Origin: Eretmocerus hayati
Lineage: Eukaryota; Arthropoda; Insecta; Hymenoptera; Aphelinidae
Direction: 5' to 3'
Assembly: GCA_029851415.1 (NCBI GenBank)
Contig: CM056742.1
Span: 87,348,748 to 87,412,747 of the forward strand
Length of the DNA: 64,000 bases
Position numbers and translations under genes: made by a program. Position 1 is the first letter of the stretch. The number at the start of each line of letters is the position of its first letter. The notes below the pieces were generated by a model. That model made no database searches and was not told where the DNA came from. It was given only the letters and a program-made list of their open reading frames with translations. Shown one piece after another: positions 40,680 to 51,795 of this stretch.

Positions 40680-40930
40680 CGAGAACTACCCGCGGAGAAA
40701 TAATTTTGTTTGGGAAATGTTTGGGAAATGTTTTCCCCTCGCAAGCATTGGGCCAAACTTAAAAAATGAGACATCCCCAAACTTGGTGATTACGACCCAA
40801 GTTTGGCATGCAAACTTCTCGCAACTTCTCAGAAGCTTTGCGTAAGTTTGGGAAAACTTTGGTAAATGAATGCTTTTCGGCATGTTTGGCAAATTGTTGC
40901 CTACCCAAACTTTACAGATATGAAAAACTA
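40680..40930. repeat. Short-period AAACTTGGG-type repeat
   Basis: 'tttgggaaatg', 'ccaaactt', 'cccaaacttgg', 'cccaagtttgg' and 'aagtttggg' recur in both orientations over about 250 bp. Simple and diverged, with no gene. Confidence 0.5.
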
Positions 40931-41214
40931 GTTACGAATTTCGTTTGGGAAAACGCTCGCATAACTTCAGCGCTATTTTGAGAAGGTATGGCAGGGCTGA
41001 CAGAAGTCTTTTCGAAAGCAGTGGTACTTTGAAATTATATGGAAAAGTGCAAGCGTTTTGAGGAGCTGTTCGCAAGCTCTTAGATAGTTTACTTTGCGTT
41101 TTTGAGAATGTTTTGTACACGTTTCTATCATTACTTTATAGCCAACGTTTAAATCAAAGCACGTGCTTCATTAACCTGAAAAAATAATTAACCACAAGGA
41201 GTCTTGCGCACTTC

Positions 41215-41390
41215 CGGAAGAAATTTAGAACCATTCGTGCGAAGAAGATTAGAATCAAAATATTCAAATCGGGAAAGTGTTTGAAGGTTATCACACGGTT
41301 CTGCGTACTCTGGCACAGTTGTGGCACACATCATCTCGACACGAATATACTCATCTGATACCTATTGCCGTTGACAGTGAGTGCTTCTCT
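41215..41390 (+). repeat. Inverted duplicate of 41,695-41,870 (plus copy)
   Basis: 'gcgaagaagattagaatcaa', 'ggttatcacacggttctgcg' and 'atatactcatctgatacc' match, in order, the minus strand of 41,695-41,870 ('gacgaagaagattagaatca', 'ggttatcatacggctctgc', 'atttacttatctgatatc'). About 300 bp of unrelated sequence separates the copies. Diverged. Confidence 0.75.
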
Positions 41391-41694
41391 TTTCATTAAT
41401 GCACAAGCGATCATTCTCTGGAGCTTTGATGGGTTTTTCGTGAGTACTCGTTGAAGTCTAGGATGGTTGAATTATTTTCAAACGCAAAAATGGCATCAGT
41501 GTGGATATTTGTCGATCTCCTTAGTTACGATCGATTTTCTATGTTAACAACCAACAAACAAACAGACTGGTCTGCAGATGCAGAAGAGTCTGCTGCTAAC
41601 AAACGCCAAGGCTTTCATGTGATGAAATTGCGTCCACCAAAGCTTTAAAGAAAGATTATTTAGACATGGTGTATGGATGAATTAGAGTACTCAT

Positions 41695-41870
41695 CGTCAG
41701 AAGCACTCGATATCAGATAAGTAAATTCGTATCGGTATGATGTGTTTATCGCCGACTGTAACTAGCAGAGCCGTATGATAACCTCCGGGGTAACTTCCAG
41801 CCTCTCTACACATTTGAATTTTTTCCGCGACTCTTGATTCTAATCTTCTTCGTCTAAGAGGTTCTAGTAA
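41695..41870 (-). repeat. Inverted duplicate of 41,215-41,390 (minus copy)
   Basis: Minus-strand counterpart of the preceding repeat. It lies just downstream of the last well-supported exon of the minus-strand gene, so that gene's 3' end may run into this repeat. Confidence 0.75.
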
Positions 41871-42023
41871 GTTTTTGCTTCTTTTCCGAATTAATACAGC
41901 GCGTGCCTTGATTGAGACTTGAGCTAAAGTATGATAAAAACGTGTATGCGAGGTATTTTCAAGAAAACGCAAACGAAAGGATGATATGGAGGGATTCGCA
42001 CATGTTAGTGACACTCTACTCAC

Positions 42024-43262
42024 ATTGAACAATTCATCTTGAGCTCCTCCAAAACGGACTTCTCCAGTTCCAGAGTTTGAAAAGGGTGACGAACTCCTAT
42101 CCTGTTGATGTAAAGGATAATTACTTATAACTTGTTGATGCAGAATTCTATGTTATTGACATGATCAAGAAATAAAAAATCACCATCAATGCTTAGGTGA
42201 TCCAAACATTTTATACAAAAAAATTGAGTCGGTCAAGCACTGGTTATTGTGTCACGTAATATAAGATGGAAGTAGTGCATGATGTGGTATTTTGCTGTAC
42301 AAATCTACGAAAATATATGCAAAAGCAATTCACACCACATTCAACTACTACAAGAGAAGTAAATAGCATAGCAAAAAATTGTACACAAAGAGATATGTGT
42401 AATTGTGGAGGAAACTGATTTTCACATGGAAATTGATGCAAGGCACTTACAGAATTAGAGTCGTGCAGACAGTCATTACGTGATGAAACTATCTTTTGGT
42501 TTGGTGAGAAAGGTGCCAGGCTGTTCTCCTCAGATGAATGAGAACCAATTCTGTTTGTGCTACAGGACAGTAATGGCACACAATTTTGTTTCGGTATGAA
42601 GGGAGGCACTCTTGATACACCACAAGAAATACATGTTGAATTGGACCCCTGCAGAAAATGAAATAAACAAAAATGAAATAAGGTACACAGAATCTACAGT
42701 TAATTCTGATAATGAAGATTACTACATGTACAACTTTAATGAGCGATGTCAATTCTTTTGTTTACGGAAGAAATAATTTCAAGCGTATAATGAATGAAAA
42801 CTATATACTAATAAAGGATCATAGACAAAATGAATTCAATGCGCACAGCTGCGAATACATGAATATAATAGAAGGACACTGAGCATGCGGGCTGGAATGA
42901 ACATTGATGTGAATTGATGTCGTGTTTACCTTGCTTGGTGACCTGTTACTTTGGTTTGGAGGGTCCCTCAAAGAGACAATCCTGCAACGTCCTTCAGTTT
43001 CCCATGAGCTACTCTCACTTTGAACCTAGTCGTTGACATAGAATCAGATGTGGAGATGAGCTTCAAAATCCAATAGAATAAACATTGCATTCAAGAATAT
43101 AGCAAAAATGTAATGAATACACACATGTACATGGGTCAATCTTGAAGCCGAAGTAGATGATGTGCTTGATGGATTCCTGTACTTTGTTGTCCGAGATCTC
43201 TCCTCATGTATGTTAGTGAGGTGTTTCTTGTAGCGTCTTCTTTTACGTTGTTTGTTTGACAT
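42024..43262 (-). CDS. Small basic protein gene, unknown function (3 exons supported)
   Basis: I do not recognise this gene. Three minus-strand exons join in phase 0: 43,131-43,262 (ATG at 43,262, 44 codons, donor GTACAT), 42,451-42,648 (66 codons, acceptor CTGCAG, donor GTAAGT) and 42,024-42,101 (26 codons, acceptor CAACAG, donor GTGAGT). All three have lengths divisible by three. The first exon codes for a very basic nuclear-signal-like run (KQRKRRRYKKH at residues 4-14) and a Ser/Thr-rich tail. The second has scattered cysteines and no recognised domain. The last coding exon is unclear: AG sites near 41,930 and 41,865 give short tails that soon stop, and the region overlaps a repeat. It is head-to-head with the BEN-like gene. 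A non-coding transcript or decayed gene is possible. Confidence 0.5.
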
Positions 43263-43779
43263 GGTTCACCTTCACAATTCATCATCCAAACTAGTTCTGC
43301 TCAACCTGGAACGAAATAAAGCAAGAATAGAAAAAATGAATTAATGATGGTATTAACATTTTAGAACTTAGAGATACGCATCAGGCACGAATTAAAAAAT
43401 CGAATGGATCGGAGATGGGTATGCACGTGGCAGATCGCAATTCATCGCCATAAAGACGTAGTGTACATCTGTATATGAGGTTAACCTCCTTATTCTGCAG
43501 TTAGAGACAAGTCTGATTGGAGAATGAAAGTAGTAACCGAATCAGCAGTGCGACTCACCTTTTCATTTCAAGATAGACAAATTCACAATGACGATTCAAG
43601 GTTGCTGCGAAATTCAGAGCCATTGTATTATAAATTCAACAGCATGCAACAGTTGGAAGTAGAAAAAATTTGTACGGCGTGTGCAGGCACTGGAGGAACT
43701 GGAAAGAACGCCATACTGTCATCCGACACCGTAGAAATAGTCGCAACTTAGCTCTCACTCGCACTTTTATTTATCGCAC

Positions 43780-44560
43780 TGAGTGGAGGCTAGAAGTGTC
43801 TGCTCTTCGTCGCACTCGCAACAAGATAATTCCATTCGCATTGGGCCGGTTGTGCAGCGTTGCCAGATCTTTACTTCTATGTCTTTGTCGCGACGTTGCC
43901 ACGAAGACATCAACGTTGGCGCCAATGGAGGCTGCCTTTCACAAAATTCGAGCCGACCGGATAAGAAGACATGTCCAGCGAATCAGAGAGCTCCCGGGAA
44001 ACTCTGATTGGCTGGACGTATCGTCCTCTCCGAGCCGAGGCGCATGCGTAGCCACTGTCCTGGTCCTCTGGTGCGATGAGCAAGCGCGCCAAGCGGGCAG
44101 CGATATGAGGGGTGTAGTAACGATAGGGAGGATGGTGAATAGGGAGGGTAGAGAAGGACGAGATTATTCGGATTGGCGAGGGCGCGCGAGGGGCCTCAGC
44201 GGCGGTCGCCAGATAAGGTAGGGGATAGGGGTCGCTGGCTTTGCGGTTTCCAGGCAAAGGTAGTTCTGTCCATAAGGGCCACGGTGGCGCCAACTCTGCG
44301 GATTCGGCAGATATGGGCCGGCAACATCTGGCAACTCAATACGGAACTGTTCCAGTAATGTCCAGTAAGGAGTTGAGAATACTCTCCTCTCCTCCTCCTC
44401 CTCCACCCACCTCAGTGGAGAGAAGAAGGACTGCGGTGGCGTTTTTCCTTGTTACATTGGATCTCTCTTGTCAACCTCATGAGAAAGAGAGAGAGATCCG
44501 TATTCCGGCCGGGCCGGCCGGCTTTATCGCTATAACGGTAAAACGGTAATCGTGCGCCAT
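43780..44560. promoter_or_regulatory. GC-rich, CpG-dense bidirectional promoter candidate
   Basis: Composition shifts sharply to high GC with many CpGs between the minus-strand gene (start 43,262) and the plus-strand BEN-like gene (start 45,191). It contains an inverted CCAAT-type region ('gaatcagagagctcccggga' and 'ctctgattggctgg', about 43,978-44,012), CT-rich runs near 44,385-44,410 and 'ggccgggccggccggc' near 44,505. Open frames on both strands here are a by-product of GC content. Confidence 0.5.
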
Positions 44561-45190
44561 CGGTCATCATCACATCACTTACAATCAATTATACAAGTGC
44601 TAGCTAATCTCAGCATTGTTCATCTCTGACACAGCATAATCGTGGAAGCTGTAGGTCATACTCAAGATTGAAGGAAATCAGAGAAAATCTTTTACATCAG
44701 CAACAACATTTGAGCGTAAATATTAATTCTTTCATAGTGAGTATATTTCAGTCTGTTGTGGTTCTATATTTTTTCCATACATCTTGCCCCAGACAGATGT
44801 GATTTTTTTAGACGAGATTTCGCGGAATTTCACGTTGTTGACTAGATATTTTGCGGTCCTGCTTACAGTTGATCTCGATCTATTATTAATATCATCGACT
44901 CCGAAATCATGTTCATAACACGCAATACGAACACGTGTCTCCATAACCTATACGCCTATTGCACGTAATTGTCGCTACATACACCTGCCGTGCCGAAATT
45001 GAGAAGAAATTCATTATGATGTTCATTAGTATACTAAAACTGTTGTAACACGAGCGAGAGTCACCATAGCCGTCCTAGTGCTCGCCCCCTGTTTTGGGCA
45101 ACGCACATGAATCTCTGGATTAAGAAATTCATGTAGACGTTCACCGTTCTGTTATCTAGGCAACCAGTCAAATCAACAGTGTTTTCAATC

Positions 45191-45245
45191 ATGTCTGATA
45201 GTTCTGAGGCTGATCAAGGACAAGATCCTCTAAATCCGAATTCAG
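45191..45245 (+). CDS. BEN-like gene, exon 1
   Basis: Starts at ATG 45,191 and encodes an acidic 18-residue leader rich in Ser, Asp and Glu. It ends in phase 1 at a GTGAGT donor. The first ATG after the GC-rich promoter region, it leads in frame into exon 2, which is why I choose it as the start. No signal peptide. Confidence 0.7.
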
Positions 45246-45423
45246 GTGAGTTCTCACTTGTAAATCTTGTTTCGTGTGACTTCCAATTCCTCCTACATTT
45301 GTCCATCACCACCCTACCTACTAATCAACCTTAGACAAGTGTGAACAGCTAATTAGTTAAAGTAAAGTATTTCTGGATTTGTACGAAATGAGTCTTTTGA
45401 TGTTCCTAAATTCTTATTGCTAG

Positions 45424-45639
45424 ATGACGAGAATACCACCAATGAACAGGCAGAACCAGATACATTAGCTTTGGCAAAGTTTTATAGAGAAGAAGCTGGC
45501 ATTCCCCGAACTGGAATAGTTCCCACCAATCTGATTCACAAATTTGATCCAAAACAACCACTTAGGGACTACCTTGTACCGCGTCAAGACACCAAAGGTT
45601 TGATTACTTATGAGCCGGCACAGATTCTGAAAATTGCTA
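45424..45639 (+). CDS. BEN-like gene, exon 2
   Basis: Acceptor TTGCTAG, donor GTGAGT, phase 1 at both ends. It encodes about 72 residues, including the motif FYREEAGIPRTG and a stretch ending LVPRQDTKGLITYEP. I recognise no domain. The clean splice sites on both sides and codon phase carried through support a true exon. Confidence 0.75.
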
Positions 45640-45732
45640 GTGAGTAATTTGACTTTGCCTTTCGAATAATGCAACAAGCTTATGGCTTCCTATATGTTCC
45701 TTTATCAACATTGCTTCATATCCATGTTTCAG

Positions 45733-45986
45733 ATTCTCGTAAAGAGTTGGAAATTACCAACGAGGAACCATTGAATCCAAAAAGAGGACATATGAAGAAG
45801 GCAAGGCATTCCGATGTATACAATGTCCTCATCAAAAGAGATGGTCCAATTGGTGATGAGGACAATGAGCTGTTGGACAAAAATCCTGATGATGACTTGC
45901 AATCTGAAGCTGCCGTGCAGAGTGAAGAAGATGTTGAAAATATACTCCAGTCTCCCAAACGAGGACGAACTCAACGCCCAAAGAAG
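45733..45986 (+). CDS. BEN-like gene, exon 3
   Basis: Acceptor GTTTCAG, ending in phase 0 at AAGAAG|GTTGGT. It encodes an acidic, serine-containing disordered segment that ends in a basic KRGRTQRPKK patch, a plausible nuclear signal. The following intron is about 4.4 kb and holds a MED15 pseudogene and a hairpin element. The link to exon 4 is inferred only from matching phase 0 and absence of another partner. Confidence 0.65.
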
Positions 45987-47125
45987 GTTGGTGACAAAGT
46001 TATAAGCTTACCCTCAGTCTTGTTCTGTCTTAACTTTTTTCATTATGCTTGGAGGCCATTGACACCTTATGTGAATGTCCATTTACTTCATTTGTAACTG
46101 ACAAGGAGGGTGCGGGGCCTTTGGATAACCAATCCTCCTAGAACTCTGGGTTATGTTTTCTCATACCAAAAGATATAACAAACCACTATTGTAACTTGCT
46201 AATGCTCCCTAGAATCATTTTAAGTACCGGGGTCAATATCCAAGCAAACAGGCCTTTTCCCATCAACAGATTAACGCATCTGTAGCTTTTCGTGAGCTAA
46301 CTACCCTATGGCGTGGGGCTTTCCTGTGGACAAATACGAATAGATCCATGAAATAGAGACTTGAAAGAACAAATTCCAGCCAAATGAGATTGGTGTAGCT
46401 TGTCTCAACCAATACAAGATCTTGCAACTGATCTGAAAAAATGTGACATCAAAGTATCGAGCTCGACTCACCCACTGACTCTAAATATTCCACACTATCT
46501 CTAAATGCTTCTATCCACAAGCTGATCTAAAAAATTCAAACTGAAGTGATCTCAAATAGCTCTGTTGACACAAAGTTAACCTTATTTTTGACAGCGTTTA
46601 GAACAATATCACAAGCATGTGATGATCTGAAACTACAGTCTATCTGGCTTGGATTGTGAGGATACTTGTCAACGATTTTAAGAATGGAAAAGTGATTGAG
46701 TGCGAATTTCTTCCAAAGCAGAGTAACAAGGATTTGTATGCTTTTTGTCGTCTGCTCCTGCCTAGCAATATAACAAAAAAGCTCTGTGGGTGCGACAGTT
46801 TCTGGCTAACCATGTTATCTGCTCATTGGGTATTTATTAGTCTGTGCGTGAGAAATTCACATTTGACCATATATCATCAACAAGCATCCTGAAAATTTGT
46901 GGAAAAACATTTTTTCATATCGTTTTCTGGTGGACGTACTGAAATGTAGTTAACTTTGTTGACAACAGAGCTATTTCAGATAAGTTCTGATTTTTTCGAG
47001 CAATTTGTGGTCATCAACTTTCATCAGAGGGGTAGATATACTACTCCTGAATGAAATTCCAAGTATGAGTGAGGTTAATTTAAAAAGGTTCCTGGCAGAG
47101 GTCTTGGCACAAAATTTCGAAGTAC
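45987..47125. other. Intron sequence, no gene recognised
   Basis: First part of the 4.4 kb intron. It contains a loose inverted pair ('agctctgttgacacaaagttaac' near 46,559 and 'gttaactttgttgacaacagagct' near 46,950). The frame at 46,656-46,892 looks somewhat protein-like but has no start, splice context or family I can defend. Confidence 0.4.
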
Positions 47126-48486
47126 CTTGAATCTTTGATCAAGACGAGCTATTTCTCCTTGCAATATATCTGGAATTTCACAGGAACTATCTTCAGTCTT
47201 TTGCTTCTTGTGAGGTGGTGGCAGGGTTCTGGAATAGCAAAATTTACAAAGATACTTTATTGAATTAAAAGAGAAGAAACTTCGAGTTGAACGACTTGAA
47301 TAACAATCAAAATAACGATTCAGAGCATTTTATGTAAATGTCAAAAAATTGACCAATTGTTCATGGCACTCCCAAAGCCATACTCACTTAATCTCTGGTC
47401 CAAATAGTGCTTCCAAACAAGGTCCAAATGTTCGGTGGAGTGTATGATTAGCTACAGGACTTTGTAAAAGCTGATGAACTACCTCTAACAAGGGAGTGAA
47501 AAAATGATGCTCTTTCAAAGAAGTAGGCACTGGACCAACAGATTCTAATCTCTTGAAATCCATCTTCTCTAAAGCTACTTCACACTTCTGTAATACATCT
47601 CATTTCGTACTGGAACTTGGGTTTGTTAAAATCTCAAGAAGTTATTTCATCTTACTCGTTTTTTGGATGTCTGTTGGACAAAACATTGAATGAATATTCC
47701 GTATCCATATTTCAAGCAATTATTAATTAATCAAGAATATAAGATACTTACTTCCTTCATTTGTCATCTTCAAAATCAACCCCCTTAAAGGCTCTATGTA
47801 TTTACTGAGTTTCCTGACTTTTTCTTGTCTGCCTGTATGCCTGTGACATTTGCTCATCTTGCAAAGGGCTTGCCAAAGTACCAAGGGCGCTTGCAGGTGT
47901 GCCTAGAGAACTACTTGGTGATGGAACCAATGCTGCAAGGAGAAAAAAAATTATGGAATTGCTCCATTATCTGCAGCATTTCAATCTTGCAGAAAGACAG
48001 TTAATGGAAAATCCTATAAACCTAAGTCAATTCTTGTCAAATTCAGAATGGAAAGATGTTCATGATTACAATTATTGAGGGAATCCAAGACCAATTCAAA
48101 TTGATTTGCCGTAAAAAGTCTCCTGAAATGTCATTTGATCAATCCACTTACAAACAGGTCTTTGAGCTCCACCAAGTATTGCATGTTGTGGGTTTGGTGA
48201 TGATACTACAACTGGTGAAGGCACCATTTGACCGTAAACAATTATCAATGGTTACTCAATAGTTTATATGTAACATAAAATAATAAGACTGTTGGGACAA
48301 TAGTCATTCAAAACTCTTATCGATTAATTAAGAAACTCTTGGAATCTGTCTATATTTCATTTACCTTGCTGGATTAGATGATCCTAGTCCTCCAGGGCTT
48401 GCCACTCCAGGAGGACTTTGACCCAAAAACTGGTTGGGTGTTATATTCCGTGGGCCTGGGTAACCAGCATTCATCATCTCAGATGG
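47126..48486 (-). pseudogene. MED15: MED15 (Mediator subunit 15) C-terminal pseudogene
   Basis: On the minus strand, five exon-like blocks lie in gene order: 48,365-48,486, 48,152-48,231, 47,752-47,932, about 47,388-47,665 and 47,126-47,228. They encode MED15-type landmarks: a PGPRNITPNQFLGQSP-like segment, QMVPSPVV, LSKYIEPLRGLI, CEVALEKMDFKRLE, SPVANHTLHRTFGP, LFGPEIK and IPDILQGEIARLDQRFKV. MED15 is a Mediator tail subunit that links activators to RNA polymerase II. This copy is dead: there is a frameshift before the LSKYIEPL segment, in-frame TAA and TGA codons in the 47.6 kb block, and a lost AG at the 48,231 acceptor. Introns are kept, so it arose by DNA duplication, not retroposition. 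The N-terminal KIX region is absent, as is the extreme C-terminus. Confidence 0.85.
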
Positions 48487-48499
48487 CTATTCAGATAAA

Positions 48500-49520
48500 A
48501 GATAGGGTGTGATGAATTCTTTAGTGTGGAATATTTAGAGTCAATGTGTGAGTTGAGTTGTTGTTACTTTGTCGTCGAATTTTTCCAGGTCAGTTGCAGG
48601 ATCTGATATTGGTTGTGACTCGAGATGTCCTTGGCAGTTTACACCGTGCAGCTGCTATTTTACAACATCAATTGGGGGACTGATGATCTTTGAATGTGAA
48701 TATATCATATTTATTACAGTATGTTCATTGGAAAGTTTAATATGCCCCCAAAATCATCATTCTGTTAATGAAGAGCTCTAGCTATTTTGACAGTGTTTGG
48801 ATTGTCAGATTGCCTCATTCATGGTTGAGATAAGTTGTACCAGTGTCATATGGCTGTAATTGGTTCTAACCAGTTTCTATTTTATGTATCTGTTTTTATT
48901 TGTCAATAGAGCCAAAACTCTCAGATCTACCTTATTTTCATGAGAAATAATTCCGAACATAAAAACTTTATATATTCGGTCTAGGTGCATCAACAGGAAC
49001 TTTTCTGGGGGTCATTTTGGAGGATATTTTACGGTGTACCGTTCACGTTGGGTCTCGATTCCGTAAAATCACGTGCATGCGCAGAAAATTGACGCGTTCT
49101 GATTGGTTGAAAAGTCGAAAAATTTTTGGTATGAAAGAGAAAGAAATTTTGCGTGGAAAAGGGTGTTACCAAAATGTTTTTGTGATATGGTGTTCGAGAA
49201 TAACATTTTAAATCATGTCCTGGAAGGTTTTATTGTCAGTTTTCAAATGCGTTCATTCGCGATTCAATATCTTTCTCCGTTTTTGAACTAGCTATTTTGG
49301 TGAGAAAAAGTCAGCACTTCTTTGACCGAAAGAAACACAAAGGGGAAATGAACTTGATCACCAGCTGCGAAAAATTTTTTTTGGGGTCCTAGTGACCTGG
49401 CGTTGATTCATGTCTGGCCCGATAATAAATATGCTGATCCACATACTTTATTTTTCTAATCTCCAGCAGACAACGTTCATGTTGAAACAGAAGCCAGTCC
49501 CCTGCTTGTATCTATGAAAT
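48500..49520. other. Intron sequence, no gene recognised
   Basis: AT-rich intron sequence of the BEN-like gene between the MED15 pseudogene and the hairpin element. No exon is supported. Confidence 0.4.
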
Positions 49521-49522
49521 GT

Positions 49523-50259
49523 ATATGAGTCATTCTTTTTATTATCACCAGGTTTTTGGTCGATGGTCAGGGATTTTTCTGTAATTTTAGGTACATGTTA
49601 TACATGATGAAAGAAAATGAAAAGCATGGTTTATATGTCCCAAAATACATCCGTGCGGGCTTGACGCGCTATTTTCGTTTTTAAAATTTGCAAAAAATCG
49701 AATTTTTCATTTTTTGATTGATTTTTCACGGATGTAAGACCCATTGAAAAATTTCTCCTAAAAACATATTTCCACGTAAAAAAAGCTGAATTTTACGAAA
49801 AAAATACTTTCAAACCTGGAAAGGGTCAACATAACCTCAAAAAAGTAGTTTTTCTGGATAAAAACGTTTTTTTGGCCCTTCAGTCAGATTTTATCTCGAA
49901 TTCAATCCAAAAAAACGTTTTTATCCAGAAAAACTACTTTTTTGAGGTTATGTTGACCCTTTCCAGATTTGAAAGTATTTTTTTCATAAAATTCAGCTTT
50001 TTTTACGTGGAAATATGTGTTTAGAAGAAATTTTTCAATGGGTCTTACATCCGTGAAAAATCAATCAAAAAATGAAAAATTCGATTTTTTGCAAATTTTA
50101 AAAACGGAAATAGCGCGCCAAGCCCGCACGGATGTATTTTGGGACATATAAACCATGCTTTTCATTTTCTTTCATCATGTATGACATGTACCTAAAGTTA
50201 CAGAAAAATCCCTGACCATCGACCAAAAACCTGGTGATAATAAAAAGAATGACTCATAT
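49523..50259. mobile_element. 737 bp near-perfect hairpin (foldback) element
   Basis: Arms 49,523-49,875 and 49,907-50,259 are 353 bp each and pair with a constant sum of 99,782. There are only a few mismatches and no indels, and the loop is 31 bp. The ends read ATATGAGTCATTCTTTTTAT. It has no coding capacity. It lies inside the large intron, only about 120 bp upstream of the next exon. Confidence 0.9.
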
Positions 50260-50380
50260 GCACGATGGTCTTCATTTAATCCGAACTGTGTTGTGAACCT
50301 GGTCATTATTTTGAATGAATCGCATGACACTGCGGTCAATATACGTTGGTGACCTGTCTAATTCGGAACTTCATTGTCAG

Positions 50381-50675
50381 GTCCCTAAACCGAAAACCAT
50401 AAGCGCCGAGAACATGGCCATACTGGAGTATCAGGCTCAAGAGATGCCTGGAATCAATATAAGCATTGATGAGGATGAGGAAACACGAGAAATGAAAATA
50501 CGACTGATCAAAAGCGAGAGTGCTCGAATAGAGCTCGAATCCAAAGTCACTCAGTTACACACTGAGAAACGTATCCAAGACGAAGTGATAGAGAGGCTGG
50601 CTGAGAGGGTTGAGCAATTAGAACAAAAGACGGCCCAAAATATTCGTGAAGGAGCTCGGAGAAGCTTGCACATGG
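50381..50675 (+). CDS. BEN-like gene, exon 4 (coiled coil)
   Basis: Acceptor CATTGTCAG, starting in phase 0, ending in phase 1 at a GTATGT donor. Encodes about 98 residues (about 176-273 of the joined product). The middle is acidic, and from ETREMKIRLI onward the heptad pattern of Leu/Ile/Val with Glu/Lys/Arg (through VEQLEQK) indicates a coiled coil of about 50 residues. Coiled coils commonly precede BEN domains. An alternative is translation starting at ATG 50,315, which would make a separate shorter gene and leave exons 1-3 unlinked. Confidence 0.75.
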
Positions 50676-50767
50676 GTATGTTCATCTTCAGAACTCGCAT
50701 ATCATAGAGATAGTTCCATTTTCGTCGCCTTTCCTAATCATGTGGATATCTTTCCATGCACATGTAG

Positions 50768-50988
50768 ATTTCCAGGCTCCTTCGACGAGCCAAGACTCGG
50801 GTGTGCACTCCCAGTCAAGCAGATCAAACACTTCTAGGCAGTATACAAGAACCACTTGTCGCCGAACTAAGAAACCCCGAAAAGATCTGGGTAATTTTAC
50901 GCCTAGCGACGACAGACTATATAAGTCCTATGAAAAATACAAGCCACTCCAGAAATGGACATACAAAAATCCTGTAACAGGTGCTGAG
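50768..50988 (+). CDS. BEN-like gene, exon 5
   Basis: The acceptor CACATGTAG fits phase 1; the AG eight bases downstream would break frame. Donor GAG|GTAATT is phase 0. It encodes a Ser/Thr/Arg-rich linker (TRTTCRRTKKPRKD basic patch) leading toward the BEN-like domain, ending KPLQKWTYKNPVTGAE. Confidence 0.75.
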
Positions 50989-51259
50989 GTAATTTTCACA
51001 TTCTTATTATTATTTCTCTTTGAAGCAGACGTTTCTGATGATGAAAGTTATACAATGTACAAAAATTGTTAGACGCTGTAGCGCGTGCCTTCGTTTTAGG
51101 CAGTCTATTTCCTTGGCGTAAACTAGATGTATCCCAATGAATTCATGGAAATTATGCAGCGCCTAATTTTCCATTCTCAGTCACAATTATTTTCCTCTCC
51201 ACGAAATGTTCATGACGAGATGAATGACTGTAACACCATGTTGAACCGTCTTCTTCCAG

Positions 51260-51485
51260 ACTCCAATGCGCCATCTGTGTTACGGTGAATCAGTCACCGA
51301 AAAAACATGGAGGGCAATGAGGTCAAAAGACCCGCCCACATTCGCGAGAATGGGAGCTAGGGGTTTGTGGCGAACTTTGAGGAAACTATCGAATAGAGCA
51401 GTTGATATTACGCGAGTGACAGCCCATTTGAATTATGACAGTCCAAGAAAACCGCTATCCGCCAAAAAATTTGCTTGCTTGAAGA
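51260..51485 (+). CDS. BEN-like gene, exon 6 (first part of BEN-like domain)
   Basis: Acceptor CTTCCAG, phase 0 start, donor GTGAGT after phase 1. It encodes the core of a BEN-like fold: TWRAMRSKDPPTFARMGARG, then LSNRAVDITR, then SPRKPLSAKKFACLK. BEN domains typically have a 'G-hydrophobic-W ... L-x-N-R-S-V' segment followed by 'P-x-K-P-L-T-P-x-K', and this follows the pattern with NRAV and KPLSAKK. BEN proteins bind DNA or act in chromatin repression. The match is by eye, not by profile search. Confidence 0.75.
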
Positions 51486-51581
51486 GTGAGTGTCTACATG
51501 TACATTACGTCACTCGTCATCATTAGAAGATGAAAGTATGTATTATATTGAATCGTCGCTAATGATTGAATTTGATTTCAG

Positions 51582-51710
51582 AGATGTATTACCGTCAAGT
51601 AGACCGCAAGGTTCCTGAAGAAAAAAGGCAAATGATGTATAGAAAATTGAATGATTATGTCGGCTCAGCTATTAACACAGCTTTCCAGACTATGAAAAGC
51701 AAGCTCGAAG
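51582..51710 (+). CDS. BEN-like gene, exon 7 (end of BEN-like domain)
   Basis: Acceptor GATTTCAG and donor GTGGGT, phase 1 at both ends. It encodes a helical, charged segment (MYYRQVDRKVPEEKRQMMYR and onward to AINTAFQTMKSKLEG) that fits the last helices of a BEN domain. Confidence 0.75.
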
Positions 51711-51795
51711 GTGGGTTGAATTGTTCGCGAAGAAATATAGCACAAGTAATTGAGCTTCACTGTAATGTGATCAATCCATTACGTTCATTTTTTAG

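Noticed and set aside
43670..44549. Long overlapping frames on both strands in the GC-rich block
   Set aside because: High GC lowers stop-codon frequency on both strands. No exon phase or domain supports them, and they sit in the promoter region between two divergent genes.
46656..46892. Plus-strand frame with a protein-like feel (FKNGKVIECEF region); a DNA-ligase fragment was considered
   Set aside because: No ligase motif, no proper start, no flanking splice sites that fit the host gene; resemblance was by impression only.
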